From Sulfurimonas sp. (GTDB taxonomy: Bacteria; Campylobacterota; Campylobacteria; Campylobacterales; Sulfurimonadaceae), in assembly GCA_027063295.1 (NCBI GenBank), contig JAMORZ010000069.1:1-13318 (forward strand): a stretch of DNA of 13,318 nt. The letters are read 5' to 3'. The position numbers and the translations under genes were made by a program. A model generated the notes under the pieces. The model saw only the letters and a list, made by a program, of their open reading frames with translations, searched no databases and had not been told where the DNA came from. Of the stretch, positions 7,978-13,318 are shown one piece after another (within the stretch, counting starts at the first letter, position 1; each line of letters starts with the position of its first letter).

Positions 7978-8619
7978 ATGAAAAAAGCAACCAAAAAAGA
8001 GATAGAAGAGATACATAAACGTTTTGTTGAGAGATACAGCGATGCTGTCACTGAACTTGAGTATAAAAATGCCTACGAACTTGTCATTGCTGTAGCACTC
8101 TCAGCACAGTGCACAGACAAAAGGGTAAATCTTATCACCCCTGCTTTGTTTAAGAAGTACCCAGATCCTCAAAGTCTTGCAAATGCAGATATAGAAGATG
8201 TCAAAGCACTCATAAACACCTGCTCTTTTTTTAACAACAAAGCCAAAAACATCATCAAGATGGCACAACGTGTTGTAGAGGTGTATGGGGGTGAGATACC
8301 TATGAATGAAAAAGATCTGCAAACCCTCGCGGGTGTAGGACAAAAAACTGCCAACGTAGTGATGATAGAGTACACAGGAGCTAACCTAATGGCGGTAGAT
8401 ACCCATGTGTTTCGTGTATCGCACCGTTTAGGACTGAGTGATGATAAAACTGCCATAGCTACAGAAGCGACACTTGTCAAAAAGTTTAAAAACGATCTTC
8501 ATGCACTGCATCAAGGGATGGTGCTTTTTGGTCGCTACATCTGCAAAGCCAAAAACCCAAAATGTGATGAGTGTTTTCTCACTGAGTTTTGTAAAACAAA
8601 AGAGAGTTTTAAAGTTTAG
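7978..8619 (+). CDS. nth: Endonuclease III (bifunctional DNA glycosylase/AP lyase)
   Basis: A 213-residue base-excision repair enzyme that removes oxidised pyrimidines and cuts the resulting abasic site; the length is normal. Visible features: the helix-hairpin-helix LAGVGQKTANVV (117-128) with catalytic lysine K123; the catalytic aspartate D141 in VDTHVFRV; and the C-terminal iron-sulfur loop with four cysteines C189-X6-C196-X2-C199-X5-C205, the exact spacing of the [4Fe-4S] cluster in this family. The N-terminal SAQCTDKRVN segment also matches. The ribosome site before the ATG is weak (AAAGTGTGAT). A small lipoprotein gene follows 37 bp downstream on the same strand and may share its transcript. 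Confidence 0.97.
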   Translation: MKKATKKEIEEIHKRFVERYSDAVTELEYKNAYELVIAVALSAQCTDKRVNLITPALFKKYPDPQSLANADIEDVKALINTCSFFNNKAKNIIKMAQRVVEVYGGEIPMNEKDLQTLAGVGQKTANVVMIEYTGANLMAVDTHVFRVSHRLGLSDDKTAIATEATLVKKFKNDLHALHQGMVLFGRYICKAKNPKCDECFLTEFCKTKESFKV

Positions 8620-8644
8620 GTATAAAATATGCTTAAATATACTT

Positions 8645-8650
8645 AAAAGG
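8645..8650 (+). promoter_or_regulatory. Ribosome site that sets the lipoprotein start
   Basis: AAAAGG, 6 bases before the ATG at 8657. A nearer ATG at 8652 is closed by a stop after two codons. The frame of the 8657 gene is open back to 8474, but those upstream starts lie inside nth and lack this site. Confidence 0.7.
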
Positions 8651-8656
8651 TATGGT

Positions 8657-8881
8657 ATGAAAAAGATTTTATGTGTATTTGTATTTTTAGCACTTGCGTT
8701 GAGTGGCTGCGTTAACAAACACGGTGTATCAGCAAAGTATTACAGTGATTGTAAAGAGTACTACGACCTACAAGGCTACTACCACAAAGAGTGTGGTGAA
8801 GATGATGTAGTAACCTACAAGCAGATGGGTGATGTTTTTAAGAAAAAAGAGCCATCTCACGACAAAAAAAATGTTTGGTAA
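8657..8881 (+). CDS. Small Tyr-rich lipoprotein of unknown function
   Basis: A 74-residue precursor. The N terminus MKKILCVFVFLALALSGC is a textbook lipoprotein signal with lipobox LSGC; cleavage before C18 leaves a 57-residue lipid-anchored protein. After the anchor come VN rather than Asp, so outer-membrane sorting is plausible by the E. coli rule, though that rule is not proven here. The mature part has three YY pairs (28-29, 35-36, 41-42), two further cysteines (C32 and C46) that could form a disulfide in the periplasm, and a Lys-rich tail. I do not recognise a family. The start at 8657 puts the signal peptide at the N terminus; the frame is open further upstream but that part overlaps nth and is not expected to be coding. 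It lies 37 bp after nth. An AT-rich TATAAA at 8621-8626 could be its own -10. It ends 4 bp from the convergent cmoA stop. Confidence 0.8.
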   Translation: MKKILCVFVFLALALSGCVNKHGVSAKYYSDCKEYYDLQGYYHKECGEDDVVTYKQMGDVFKKKEPSHDKKNVW

Positions 8882-8885
8882 AACA

Positions 8886-9593
8886 CTACTTTAAAGCTAT
8901 AAACGTAGCAAAATTTGCCCAGCGAAACACAACTTCACAGTGGGAAAACCCTGCATTTTTTGCCATAGTTATGTTCTCATCTTCTGAGTATGGTACAAGT
9001 ACATTCTCCAAAGCTTCACGTTTTTGCATAATCTCATACTCACTATACCCCTGCTCTTTTTTAAATGCATAGTAGCACTCTATAAGATCTTTGTTGAGTT
9101 TTGGATGATGGGAGATAACTTTTTCACTAAAAAGAAAAACACCCCCATCTTTGAGTGAAGATGCCACTTTTTTCACAAGCTCTTCACGAACCAGTGGTCG
9201 TACAAACTGCAAAGTGTAATTACTTACAAACACATCTGCCATCTCGTAGTCATACTCCAAGATATCTGCATTTTGCACCATTATATCTGCACCATAAGCT
9301 TCACATTTACGGCGAGCCTGTTGGAGCATAGCCTCAGAGTTGTCCAGTCCTATAAGTTTGGCATCTACATCCATAGCACGGTGAATATTAAGCAACAGTG
9401 ATGCTGTAGAACATCCAAGATCATACATCACCCCACCATCTGGAAGGTTTTTGAGTGTAAAAAACTCTGTTATCTTTTGAGACTCTTTGTAAAAAGGGAC
9501 ACTTCTTTGGAGCATATCATCAAAAACAGCAGCGACCTCTTCATCAAACTCAAACTGTTTTTTTATCGGTTTTGTAAATACTTTATCATTCAT
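8886..9593 (-). CDS. cmoA: Carboxy-S-adenosyl-L-methionine synthase CmoA
   Basis: A 235-residue cytosolic enzyme. In the known pathway CmoA converts SAM and prephenate to carboxy-SAM, which CmoB uses to make 5-carboxymethoxyuridine (cmo5U) at wobble position 34 of tRNAs. Recognised from the strongly conserved N-terminal block FDEEVAAVFDDMLQRSVPFY (16-35); the SAM-binding MYDLGCSTASLLLNIHR (56-72) and IGLDNSEAML (81-90); the SNYTLQFV segment (124-131); and KREALENVLVP (191-201), whose Arg in the family holds the carboxylate. It is close to the usual length (about 245). The ATG at 9593 has no strong ribosome site, but no in-frame start lies just upstream and the conserved N terminus fits. The partner cmoB is not in this window. 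Confidence 0.95.
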   Translation of the reverse strand: MNDKVFTKPIKKQFEFDEEVAAVFDDMLQRSVPFYKESQKITEFFTLKNLPDGGVMYDLGCSTASLLLNIHRAMDVDAKLIGLDNSEAMLQQARRKCEAYGADIMVQNADILEYDYEMADVFVSNYTLQFVRPLVREELVKKVASSLKDGGVFLFSEKVISHHPKLNKDLIECYYAFKKEQGYSEYEIMQKREALENVLVPYSEDENITMAKNAGFSHCEVVFRWANFATFIALK

Positions 9594-9611
9594 AAGTGAA
9601 AGTTTACCTAA

Positions 9612-9617
9612 ATTTTA
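9612..9617 (-). promoter_or_regulatory. Candidate -10 box of the cmoA promoter
   Basis: Minus-strand TAAAAT, 19 bases upstream of the cmoA start. The -35 region is poor. Transcription would begin only about 10 bases before the ATG, which agrees with the lack of a clear ribosome site. Confidence 0.25.
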
Positions 9618-9653
9618 TCAAAAGTTGATTTTTTTGACTTTCAAAGAGCACCT

Positions 9654-9667
9654 TAAGTAGGTACTTA
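9654..9667. repeat. 14-bp near-perfect palindrome in the cmoA/9737 divergent spacer
   Basis: TAAGTA and TACTTA flank a central GG; only the central base pair breaks the symmetry. It has too short a loop and no U tract, so it is not a terminator. It lies upstream of the -10 box at 9705-9710 and could be a protein site, but palindromes of this size are not rare in AT-rich DNA. Confidence 0.35.
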
Positions 9668-9704
9668 TTTTGTACAAAAGTTCGCAATTGTTTTTGTTTT
9701 ATTG

Positions 9705-9710
9705 TATAAT
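9705..9710 (+). promoter_or_regulatory. -10 box of the promoter for the gene at 9737
   Basis: Consensus TATAAT in a T-rich context, 27 bases before the ATG, predicting transcription from about 9717 and a 20-base leader. No good -35; the preceding bases at 9691-9702 are T-rich, as in many campylobacterial promoters. Confidence 0.55.
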
Positions 9711-9736
9711 CACTAAAAACAAGAAAAGGTGTTGTG

Positions 9737-10105
9737 ATGGATCTTGATCTCTCCACTTGGATGATGATAGCGTTTGTTGTGTTTATGGTTTTGGGTATAT
9801 GGAAGATATGGGCTTTTTTACCCAACGAACAACTCGCAGATGATGACAAAAACCCTCATGCTGAACAAAAACTTGAAGATATCATGCTAAACACTATCTG
9901 CCAACATCAGGGAAAACTCACACCGCAAGAGCTTTTTGAAGCGATGAAAGCATCAGATGGGTTTGACAAAGAGTTGTTTTGGAGATTTAACCTCAACAGA
10001 CTCAACCAACTCTTAAAACACTACTACCTCAAACACGAAGAGCTTCATTCCATAGAAGATATCTACAAAGCATCAAAACAGACAGATCCAAGAGAGGATG
10101 GATAA
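9737..10105 (+). CDS. Membrane-anchored protein of unknown function
   Basis: A 122-residue protein I do not recognise. Residues about 8-28 (TWMMIAFVVFMVLGIWKIWAF) form one membrane segment close to the N terminus. A mostly helical, charged domain follows. Its middle part (HAEQKLEDIMLNTICQHQGKLTPQELFEAM) has the look of a small winged-helix or helix-turn-helix type fold, but there is no decisive motif. With the short acidic N terminus outside and basic residues after the segment, the large domain is probably cytosolic. The ATG at 9737 is preferred over an adjacent GTG at 9734 because the AAAAGG ribosome site (9724-9729) stands 7 bases before it. The last 43 bp overlap the 3' end of the convergent FAD oxidoreductase gene. 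A TATAAT box upstream and normal codon style support a real gene. Confidence 0.75.
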   Translation: MDLDLSTWMMIAFVVFMVLGIWKIWAFLPNEQLADDDKNPHAEQKLEDIMLNTICQHQGKLTPQELFEAMKASDGFDKELFWRFNLNRLNQLLKHYYLKHEELHSIEDIYKASKQTDPREDG

Positions 10106-11421
10106 CCCCTCTGTAGAGCTACCTGCTGTGCATAATGACGCAGATGCTCTTTGTCAAGATGCTCTAAAGAGGGGAGCTTGACCCTCTCTAGCTCACAACC
10201 ATCCAAAAAACCAAGTTTTTGAAGATCTTTTGCGATCTCTATACCCATCTTCATCACCGATGAAGCTTTGACTATCTCACAACGAGCATACCCACCAGAT
10301 TCAAAGGAAACCTCAGCAGCCCTAAGATCTGCATCATCCCCTGGAATCTGTTGAGCACCGTAAAGTGGTTTGCTTACAACTTTTGCATCTTTAAACGCAG
10401 GAATGAAACGGCTTACTTTTGCTATGGCTCTTTGTGTTCTTTGCTCTACATCCTCTTTGTCCCATCCGCGTGTTATCTTCTCTAAAAAATGTTGAGGAAG
10501 GTTTGGTTGAGATGATGTGTTTGAATTTTGAACAAGTCCATCTCTAAACAGTGTTATATCCTGACTCATCCCATGAAGCTGAAAATATCCATCTGGATAG
10601 GGAGTAAACTGCGCCATCCCCTGTGGTGTGCCACGTTTGCCATGAAAAATCATCTCAGGCCATACACCCTCCAAAGAGTCACACCTACTTACATAAGCTG
10701 CTTTAAACTCTACAAATCTTTTACGTTTGTACCCCAACATATCATCCACTTTGCCACTTAAAAAACCAGCGGCATTGATGAGATAGTCATACACCTCACC
10801 CTCCACTTCAAAACCCTTTGAGAGTTTTTTAATACTACAAACCTCCTGTGCCATCTGCAATGTAACATTTGGGTGCTCTTTGAGTGCTAAAGAGAGTGTA
10901 GCACCAAGAACAAAAACATTGATGCCATACTCCTGCACCAACACCACAGGAAACTTCAAAAGATCTAACTTAACATACTTGACAAAGTTTCTAAGCCATT
11001 TGTTGCGTTTGGCTTGTTCAAGAAGCTGCTCTTTTGATAAAAATTGAAAGTACTCCCCCTCTCCACCTAGCTTCAAATACTCCTGTTTTAAAAGCTCCAA
11101 ACGCGCCAAAAGATCTTTTGGTTCACCGCTATCTTCAAGTGGGATGGTGATGATAGTTGGACGATAATCTATCGCATCTTCAAAACGCTGCATAAAAGCA
11201 AACGACTCATGTAAAAGTGTGACACACTCACTATCTGGTATCTCACGATAAAGGTTTCCTCCTGCATGAAGGTGACAGATAGGTGGTCCACTAACCAAAG
11301 AGCTGCTTTTCTCAAAGAGGCTCACCTTTGCACCAAGTTCCCCAAGATAGAGTGCTATACTGCTTCCTGCAACACCACCACCAACAACAGCTACTCGAGG
11401 TTGCTTTGTGCTAGAGAACAT
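10063..11421 (-). CDS. FAD-dependent oxidoreductase, DAO-like fold
   Basis: A 452-residue flavoprotein. The N terminus RVAVVGGGVAGSSIALYLGELGAKVSLFEK (9-38) is a Rossmann FAD-binding motif, with GxGxxG at 14-19 and the ribose-binding acid E37. A second FAD contact, YDYLINAAGFLSG, comes about halfway, as in the D-amino-acid oxidase/glycerol-3-phosphate dehydrogenase superfamily. There is no signal peptide or membrane segment. The substrate is unknown; HLHAGGNLYREIP near the flavin and TPYPDGYFQLHG look like active-site regions. It does not carry the signatures I know for malate:quinone oxidoreductase. I chose the ATG at 11421, which has a GGAGG site 6 bases upstream, over the ATG at 11445, which would add eight Arg/Trp-rich residues. 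The start overlaps the end of the phosphatase gene by 11 bp, so the two are likely co-translated. Confidence 0.85.
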   Translation of the reverse strand: MFSSTKQPRVAVVGGGVAGSSIALYLGELGAKVSLFEKSSSLVSGPPICHLHAGGNLYREIPDSECVTLLHESFAFMQRFEDAIDYRPTIITIPLEDSGEPKDLLARLELLKQEYLKLGGEGEYFQFLSKEQLLEQAKRNKWLRNFVKYVKLDLLKFPVVLVQEYGINVFVLGATLSLALKEHPNVTLQMAQEVCSIKKLSKGFEVEGEVYDYLINAAGFLSGKVDDMLGYKRKRFVEFKAAYVSRCDSLEGVWPEMIFHGKRGTPQGMAQFTPYPDGYFQLHGMSQDITLFRDGLVQNSNTSSQPNLPQHFLEKITRGWDKEDVEQRTQRAIAKVSRFIPAFKDAKVVSKPLYGAQQIPGDDADLRAAEVSFESGGYARCEIVKASSVMKMGIEIAKDLQKLGFLDGCELERVKLPSLEHLDKEHLRHYAQQVALQRGYPSSLGSVCFDAL

Positions 11422-12097
11422 CCAACACCTCCAAAATCTCCTCAAAACTCTCTACCTTGAGTGTTGGGTTGTATAAAGAGATATCTTCACCATAGTTATA
11501 CCCATAACCAACACCTATAACATCTATCTTTGCATTGTGTGCAGCGATGATATCGTTTTTAGAATCCCCAACCATCACTGTCTGAGTTTTTGGTATCTTA
11601 TACTTTTGCATCACAAACTCCAAAGGGAGTGGACTTGGTTTTTTCTCAGATAAAGAGTCTGCTCCAAGATAAATGGAAAAATATCTCTCTATCTTCAAAA
11701 TTTCTAAGATAGGTTTGACAAATGCCAAAGGTTTGTTTGTCACGATACTAAGCAGATACCCCTTTTGATGAAGTATCTCTAAACTCTCTTTTACACCATC
11801 ATAGAGTGTTGTTTTTACACAAACATTGCGTTTGTAAGAGTCTAAAAAGATATCTAAAGCTCTTAAGAACAACTCCTCATCGACACTCTCATTTTCGATA
11901 TCTCTTTTTGCGCACAAAGCACGTAAAACCAAGTCTTTTGCACCATTACCAACCCACGTGTGTATCGTCTCATCTTCAAAGTTTTCTCTGCCAAGCTGAC
12001 TCAACATATCGTTCAGTGCTGCTGCTAGATCCAAACCACTGTCAATAAGTGTTCCATCAAGATCAAAAATAAGAAGTTTTTTCCCTGTTAATCGCAA
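11411..12097 (-). CDS. gph: HAD-family phosphatase, phosphoglycolate phosphatase-like
   Basis: A 228-residue cytosolic HAD hydrolase. All four motifs are present: DLDGTLIDS (I, nucleophile and acid Asp), VTNKP (II), KKPSPLP (III, catalytic Lys) and VGDSKNDI (IV, Mg2+ binding). A helical C1 cap sits between motifs I and II. The set fits Gph, which converts 2-phosphoglycolate to glycolate, in particular 2-phosphoglycolate released when 3'-phosphoglycolate DNA ends are repaired. Related HAD enzymes (PpaX pyrophosphatase, beta-phosphoglucomutase-like) are harder to exclude. It begins with TTG at 12097: an AGAGGA site lies 7 bases before it, and the first in-frame ATG would remove motif I. Its 3' end overlaps the FAD oxidoreductase start. 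Confidence 0.85.
   Translation of the reverse strand: MRLTGKKLLIFDLDGTLIDSGLDLAAALNDMLSQLGRENFEDETIHTWVGNGAKDLVLRALCAKRDIENESVDEELFLRALDIFLDSYKRNVCVKTTLYDGVKESLEILHQKGYLLSIVTNKPLAFVKPILEILKIERYFSIYLGADSLSEKKPSPLPLEFVMQKYKIPKTQTVMVGDSKNDIIAAHNAKIDVIGVGYGYNYGEDISLYNPTLKVESFEEILEVLDVL
11426..11432 (-). promoter_or_regulatory. Strong ribosome site of the FAD oxidoreductase, inside the phosphatase gene
   Basis: Minus-strand GGAGGTG, the best Shine-Dalgarno match in the window, ends 4 bases before the ATG at 11421. It lies in the last codons of the phosphatase gene and decides the start. Confidence 0.75.
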
Positions 12098-12104
12098 TCT
12101 TTTT

Positions 12105-12110
12105 TCCTCT
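12105..12110 (-). promoter_or_regulatory. Ribosome site that supports the TTG start of the phosphatase
   Basis: Minus-strand AGAGGA, 7 bases before the TTG at 12097. No ATG or GTG in this frame has a comparable site. Confidence 0.65.
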
Positions 12111-12124
12111 TAAAACTTCAAACG

Positions 12125-12133
12125 ATTATAGCA
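12125..12133 (-). promoter_or_regulatory. Extended -10 promoter of the phosphatase/FAD oxidoreductase operon
   Basis: Minus-strand TGC-TATAAT: consensus -10 with TGn extension, 28 bases before the TTG start. No convincing -35. It faces away from the near-identical box at 12172-12180. Confidence 0.6.
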
Positions 12134-12171
12134 TATTCATCTACAATCTGGTACTGATTTTGCTAGAGAGA

Positions 12172-12180
12172 TGCTATACT
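12172..12180 (+). promoter_or_regulatory. Extended -10 promoter of the TPR protein gene
   Basis: TGC-TATACT, an extended -10 box 28 bases before the ATG at 12208, with no clear -35. The predicted leader is about 20 bases. No sigma-28 or sigma-54 flagellar promoter pattern was seen here. Confidence 0.55.
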
Positions 12181-12207
12181 ATCAAAGAAAAAAATCCAAG
12201 GGTAAGT

Positions 12208-13318
12208 ATGGCTGAGCCACAACAAGAAGAGATCATCATCATTGAAGAAAGTGAAGCTGCCCAGATAGACCATGAAAATGAAGAGAGTACATCTACTACC
12301 ATTGAGATAGATGAAGAGGAAGCAAAGAAAAAGAAAATTCTTATCTTCGGTGCTATTGCAATAGCTTTAGTGCTCATTATCGTCACCACTATTCTTATCA
12401 TGATCGCCACTTCCAAAGATGAAAAACCGATAGATATGAATATGATCGAAGAGAAACTTGATGAGAAACCTCATGTAAAAGTTGAAACAAGTAAACTTGA
12501 AAAGATGATCACAAAAGCAAACTATCTCTACCAAAATGGCTCAAAAGAGGAAGCTTTGTATCTTTATGAGCAGATAGCTCAATACTCCGAAGCGATCTCA
12601 CTCTACAACCTTGGAGTTGCTCAACTTAAAAATGAACAATATAAACTTGCCCTGCAAACATTTCAAAAAGCTATAGACAATGGTGAAAAACGTTGTGTGA
12701 GTGCCATCAATGCAGCTGTATGTTCCTTGCATCTTCACGATAAAGAGAGTTTTGAGTACTATATCGATCTAGCACATGCATACCTTCCACAAGAGGTAGA
12801 ATCTCCGCTCTATTCATACTACTACACACTCATCGCTTACTACAATGAAAACTATATCGAAGCTCTTAGCTCTTTGAAAAATGCAAGTTCTAAGTACTAT
12901 CCATCTGTACATAAAAATCTTTTGGCAAAACTCAGTGCAATGTATGGCAACAACTATGATGCTATAGAGGTGATGGAGCAAAACTTCGAAGATCTGGATG
13001 ATTTTAGTATCGCTTTGCTTTATGCCAGAGTTGGGGATTTTACTTTAGCAATAAGTCATCTCAATGATGCTATTGTAAAAAATATACAACCAGCACGTGC
13101 ACAACTTGCACTTGGTCTTATTAAGCTAAAAGCTGGTCGTATCTCTGCTGCTGCCAATGAGATAAAAAATGTAACTGATATGTTTAAAGATACCATCTAT
13201 AGTTTTTATCCCATAAAAGTAAAACTTAAAGAGGCTATCTTTGATCCTAAAGCAGCACAAGAAAAGTACAGAAATGATTTAGAAAAAAAACGCTCTTTAG
13301 CATACCAAAAGATCTTCT
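12208..13318 (+). CDS. TPR membrane protein, 5' part (possible PflB-like flagellar motor protein)
   Basis: Partial: the frame is open for 370 codons to the window edge. Residues 1-39 are very acidic and should be cytosolic; KKKK (40-43) stops at a single membrane segment (44-66). The rest would be periplasmic and consists of helix pairs with tetratricopeptide character, for example KANYLYQNGSKEEALYLYEQIAQYSEAISLYNLGVAQLKNEQYKLALQTFQKAI and further repeats rich in Tyr, Ala and Leu. TPR arrays scaffold protein complexes. The layout (acidic N terminus, one segment, long periplasmic TPR region) is that of campylobacterial PflB, a scaffold of the flagellar motor that helps place the stators. That identity is an inference from architecture; other TPR membrane proteins could look the same. 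The ATG at 12208 has an AAGGG site 5 bases upstream and an extended -10 promoter. Confidence 0.8.
   Translation, partial: MAEPQQEEIIIIEESEAAQIDHENEESTSTTIEIDEEEAKKKKILIFGAIAIALVLIIVTTILIMIATSKDEKPIDMNMIEEKLDEKPHVKVETSKLEKMITKANYLYQNGSKEEALYLYEQIAQYSEAISLYNLGVAQLKNEQYKLALQTFQKAIDNGEKRCVSAINAAVCSLHLHDKESFEYYIDLAHAYLPQEVESPLYSYYYTLIAYYNENYIEALSSLKNASSKYYPSVHKNLLAKLSAMYGNNYDAIEVMEQNFEDLDDFSIALLYARVGDFTLAISHLNDAIVKNIQPARAQLALGLIKLKAGRISAAANEIKNVTDMFKDTIYSFYPIKVKLKEAIFDPKAAQEKYRNDLEKKRSLAYQKIF

Noticed and set aside
8474..8656. N-terminal extension of the small lipoprotein, giving 135 residues
   Set aside because: It overlaps nth in another frame and has no ribosome site, and it would bury the lipoprotein signal. 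The start at 8657 has AAAAGG at proper distance.
9605..9650. Hairpin AAAGT...ACTTT with a T run near the cmoA start, as a terminator
   Set aside because: A 5-bp AT stem with the T run inside the loop, located upstream of both divergent genes, not at a gene end.
10063..11421. FAD oxidoreductase as malate:quinone oxidoreductase (Mqo)
   Set aside because: It has the right size and FAD fold, but the segments I associate with campylobacterial Mqo after the dinucleotide motif are not present.
11422..11445. Eight extra N-terminal residues of the FAD oxidoreductase
   Set aside because: The added Arg/Trp-rich residues precede a typical flavoprotein start and would include the strong GGAGG ribosome site within the coding region.

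Overview
The window is a 13.3-kb stretch of AT-rich bacterial chromosome with densely packed genes. It most resembles a free-living Campylobacterota genome (Sulfurimonas-like). The reasons are the small gene spacing, a PEB4/SurA-like parvulin, a large TPR membrane protein similar in layout to campylobacterial PflB, a CmoA typical of the group, and promoters with good or extended -10 boxes but poor -35 boxes. The taxonomic call is an inference from protein style, not from a marker gene. No rRNA, tRNA, CRISPR array, insertion sequence, phage gene or attachment site was found, and the region reads as core or near-core chromosome.

Layout. At 1-836 (+) is the 3' end of a GGDEF-EAL cyclic-di-GMP protein. 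At 833-3412 (-) is clpB. A 101-bp divergent spacer with a strong palindrome leads to a nitroreductase (3514-4194, +). A minus-strand block follows: a PLP-dependent ACC deaminase/D-cysteine desulfhydrase-like enzyme (4201-5058), a secreted parvulin prolyl isomerase (5065-5895) and a hybrid histidine kinase (5958-7892). An 85-bp divergent promoter region precedes nth (7978-8619, +) and a 74-residue lipoprotein (8657-8881, +). cmoA (8886-9593, -) diverges from an unrecognised membrane-anchored protein (9737-10105, +). An FAD oxidoreductase (10063-11421, -) lies downstream of, and overlaps, a phosphoglycolate-phosphatase-like HAD gene (11411-12097, -, TTG start). The last gene (12208 to the window end, +) is a partial TPR protein with one membrane segment.

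How the genes work together. Most are independent housekeeping or stress functions: protein disaggregation (ClpB), base-excision repair (Nth), tRNA wobble modification (CmoA), envelope folding (parvulin), redox (nitroreductase), signalling (GGDEF-EAL, histidine kinase). Two pairs look co-translated: parvulin to PLP enzyme, and phosphatase to FAD oxidoreductase. Every convergent gene pair in the window abuts or overlaps (gaps of 6 and 4 bp, overlaps of 3 and 43 bp), and no rho-independent terminator was seen anywhere.

I did not find a convincing undescribed system. The points most worth checking are the 28-bp imperfect palindrome over the nitroreductase promoter, the coupled phosphatase/FAD-oxidoreductase pair, the degenerate receiver domain inside the histidine kinase, and the uncharacterised small envelope proteins.
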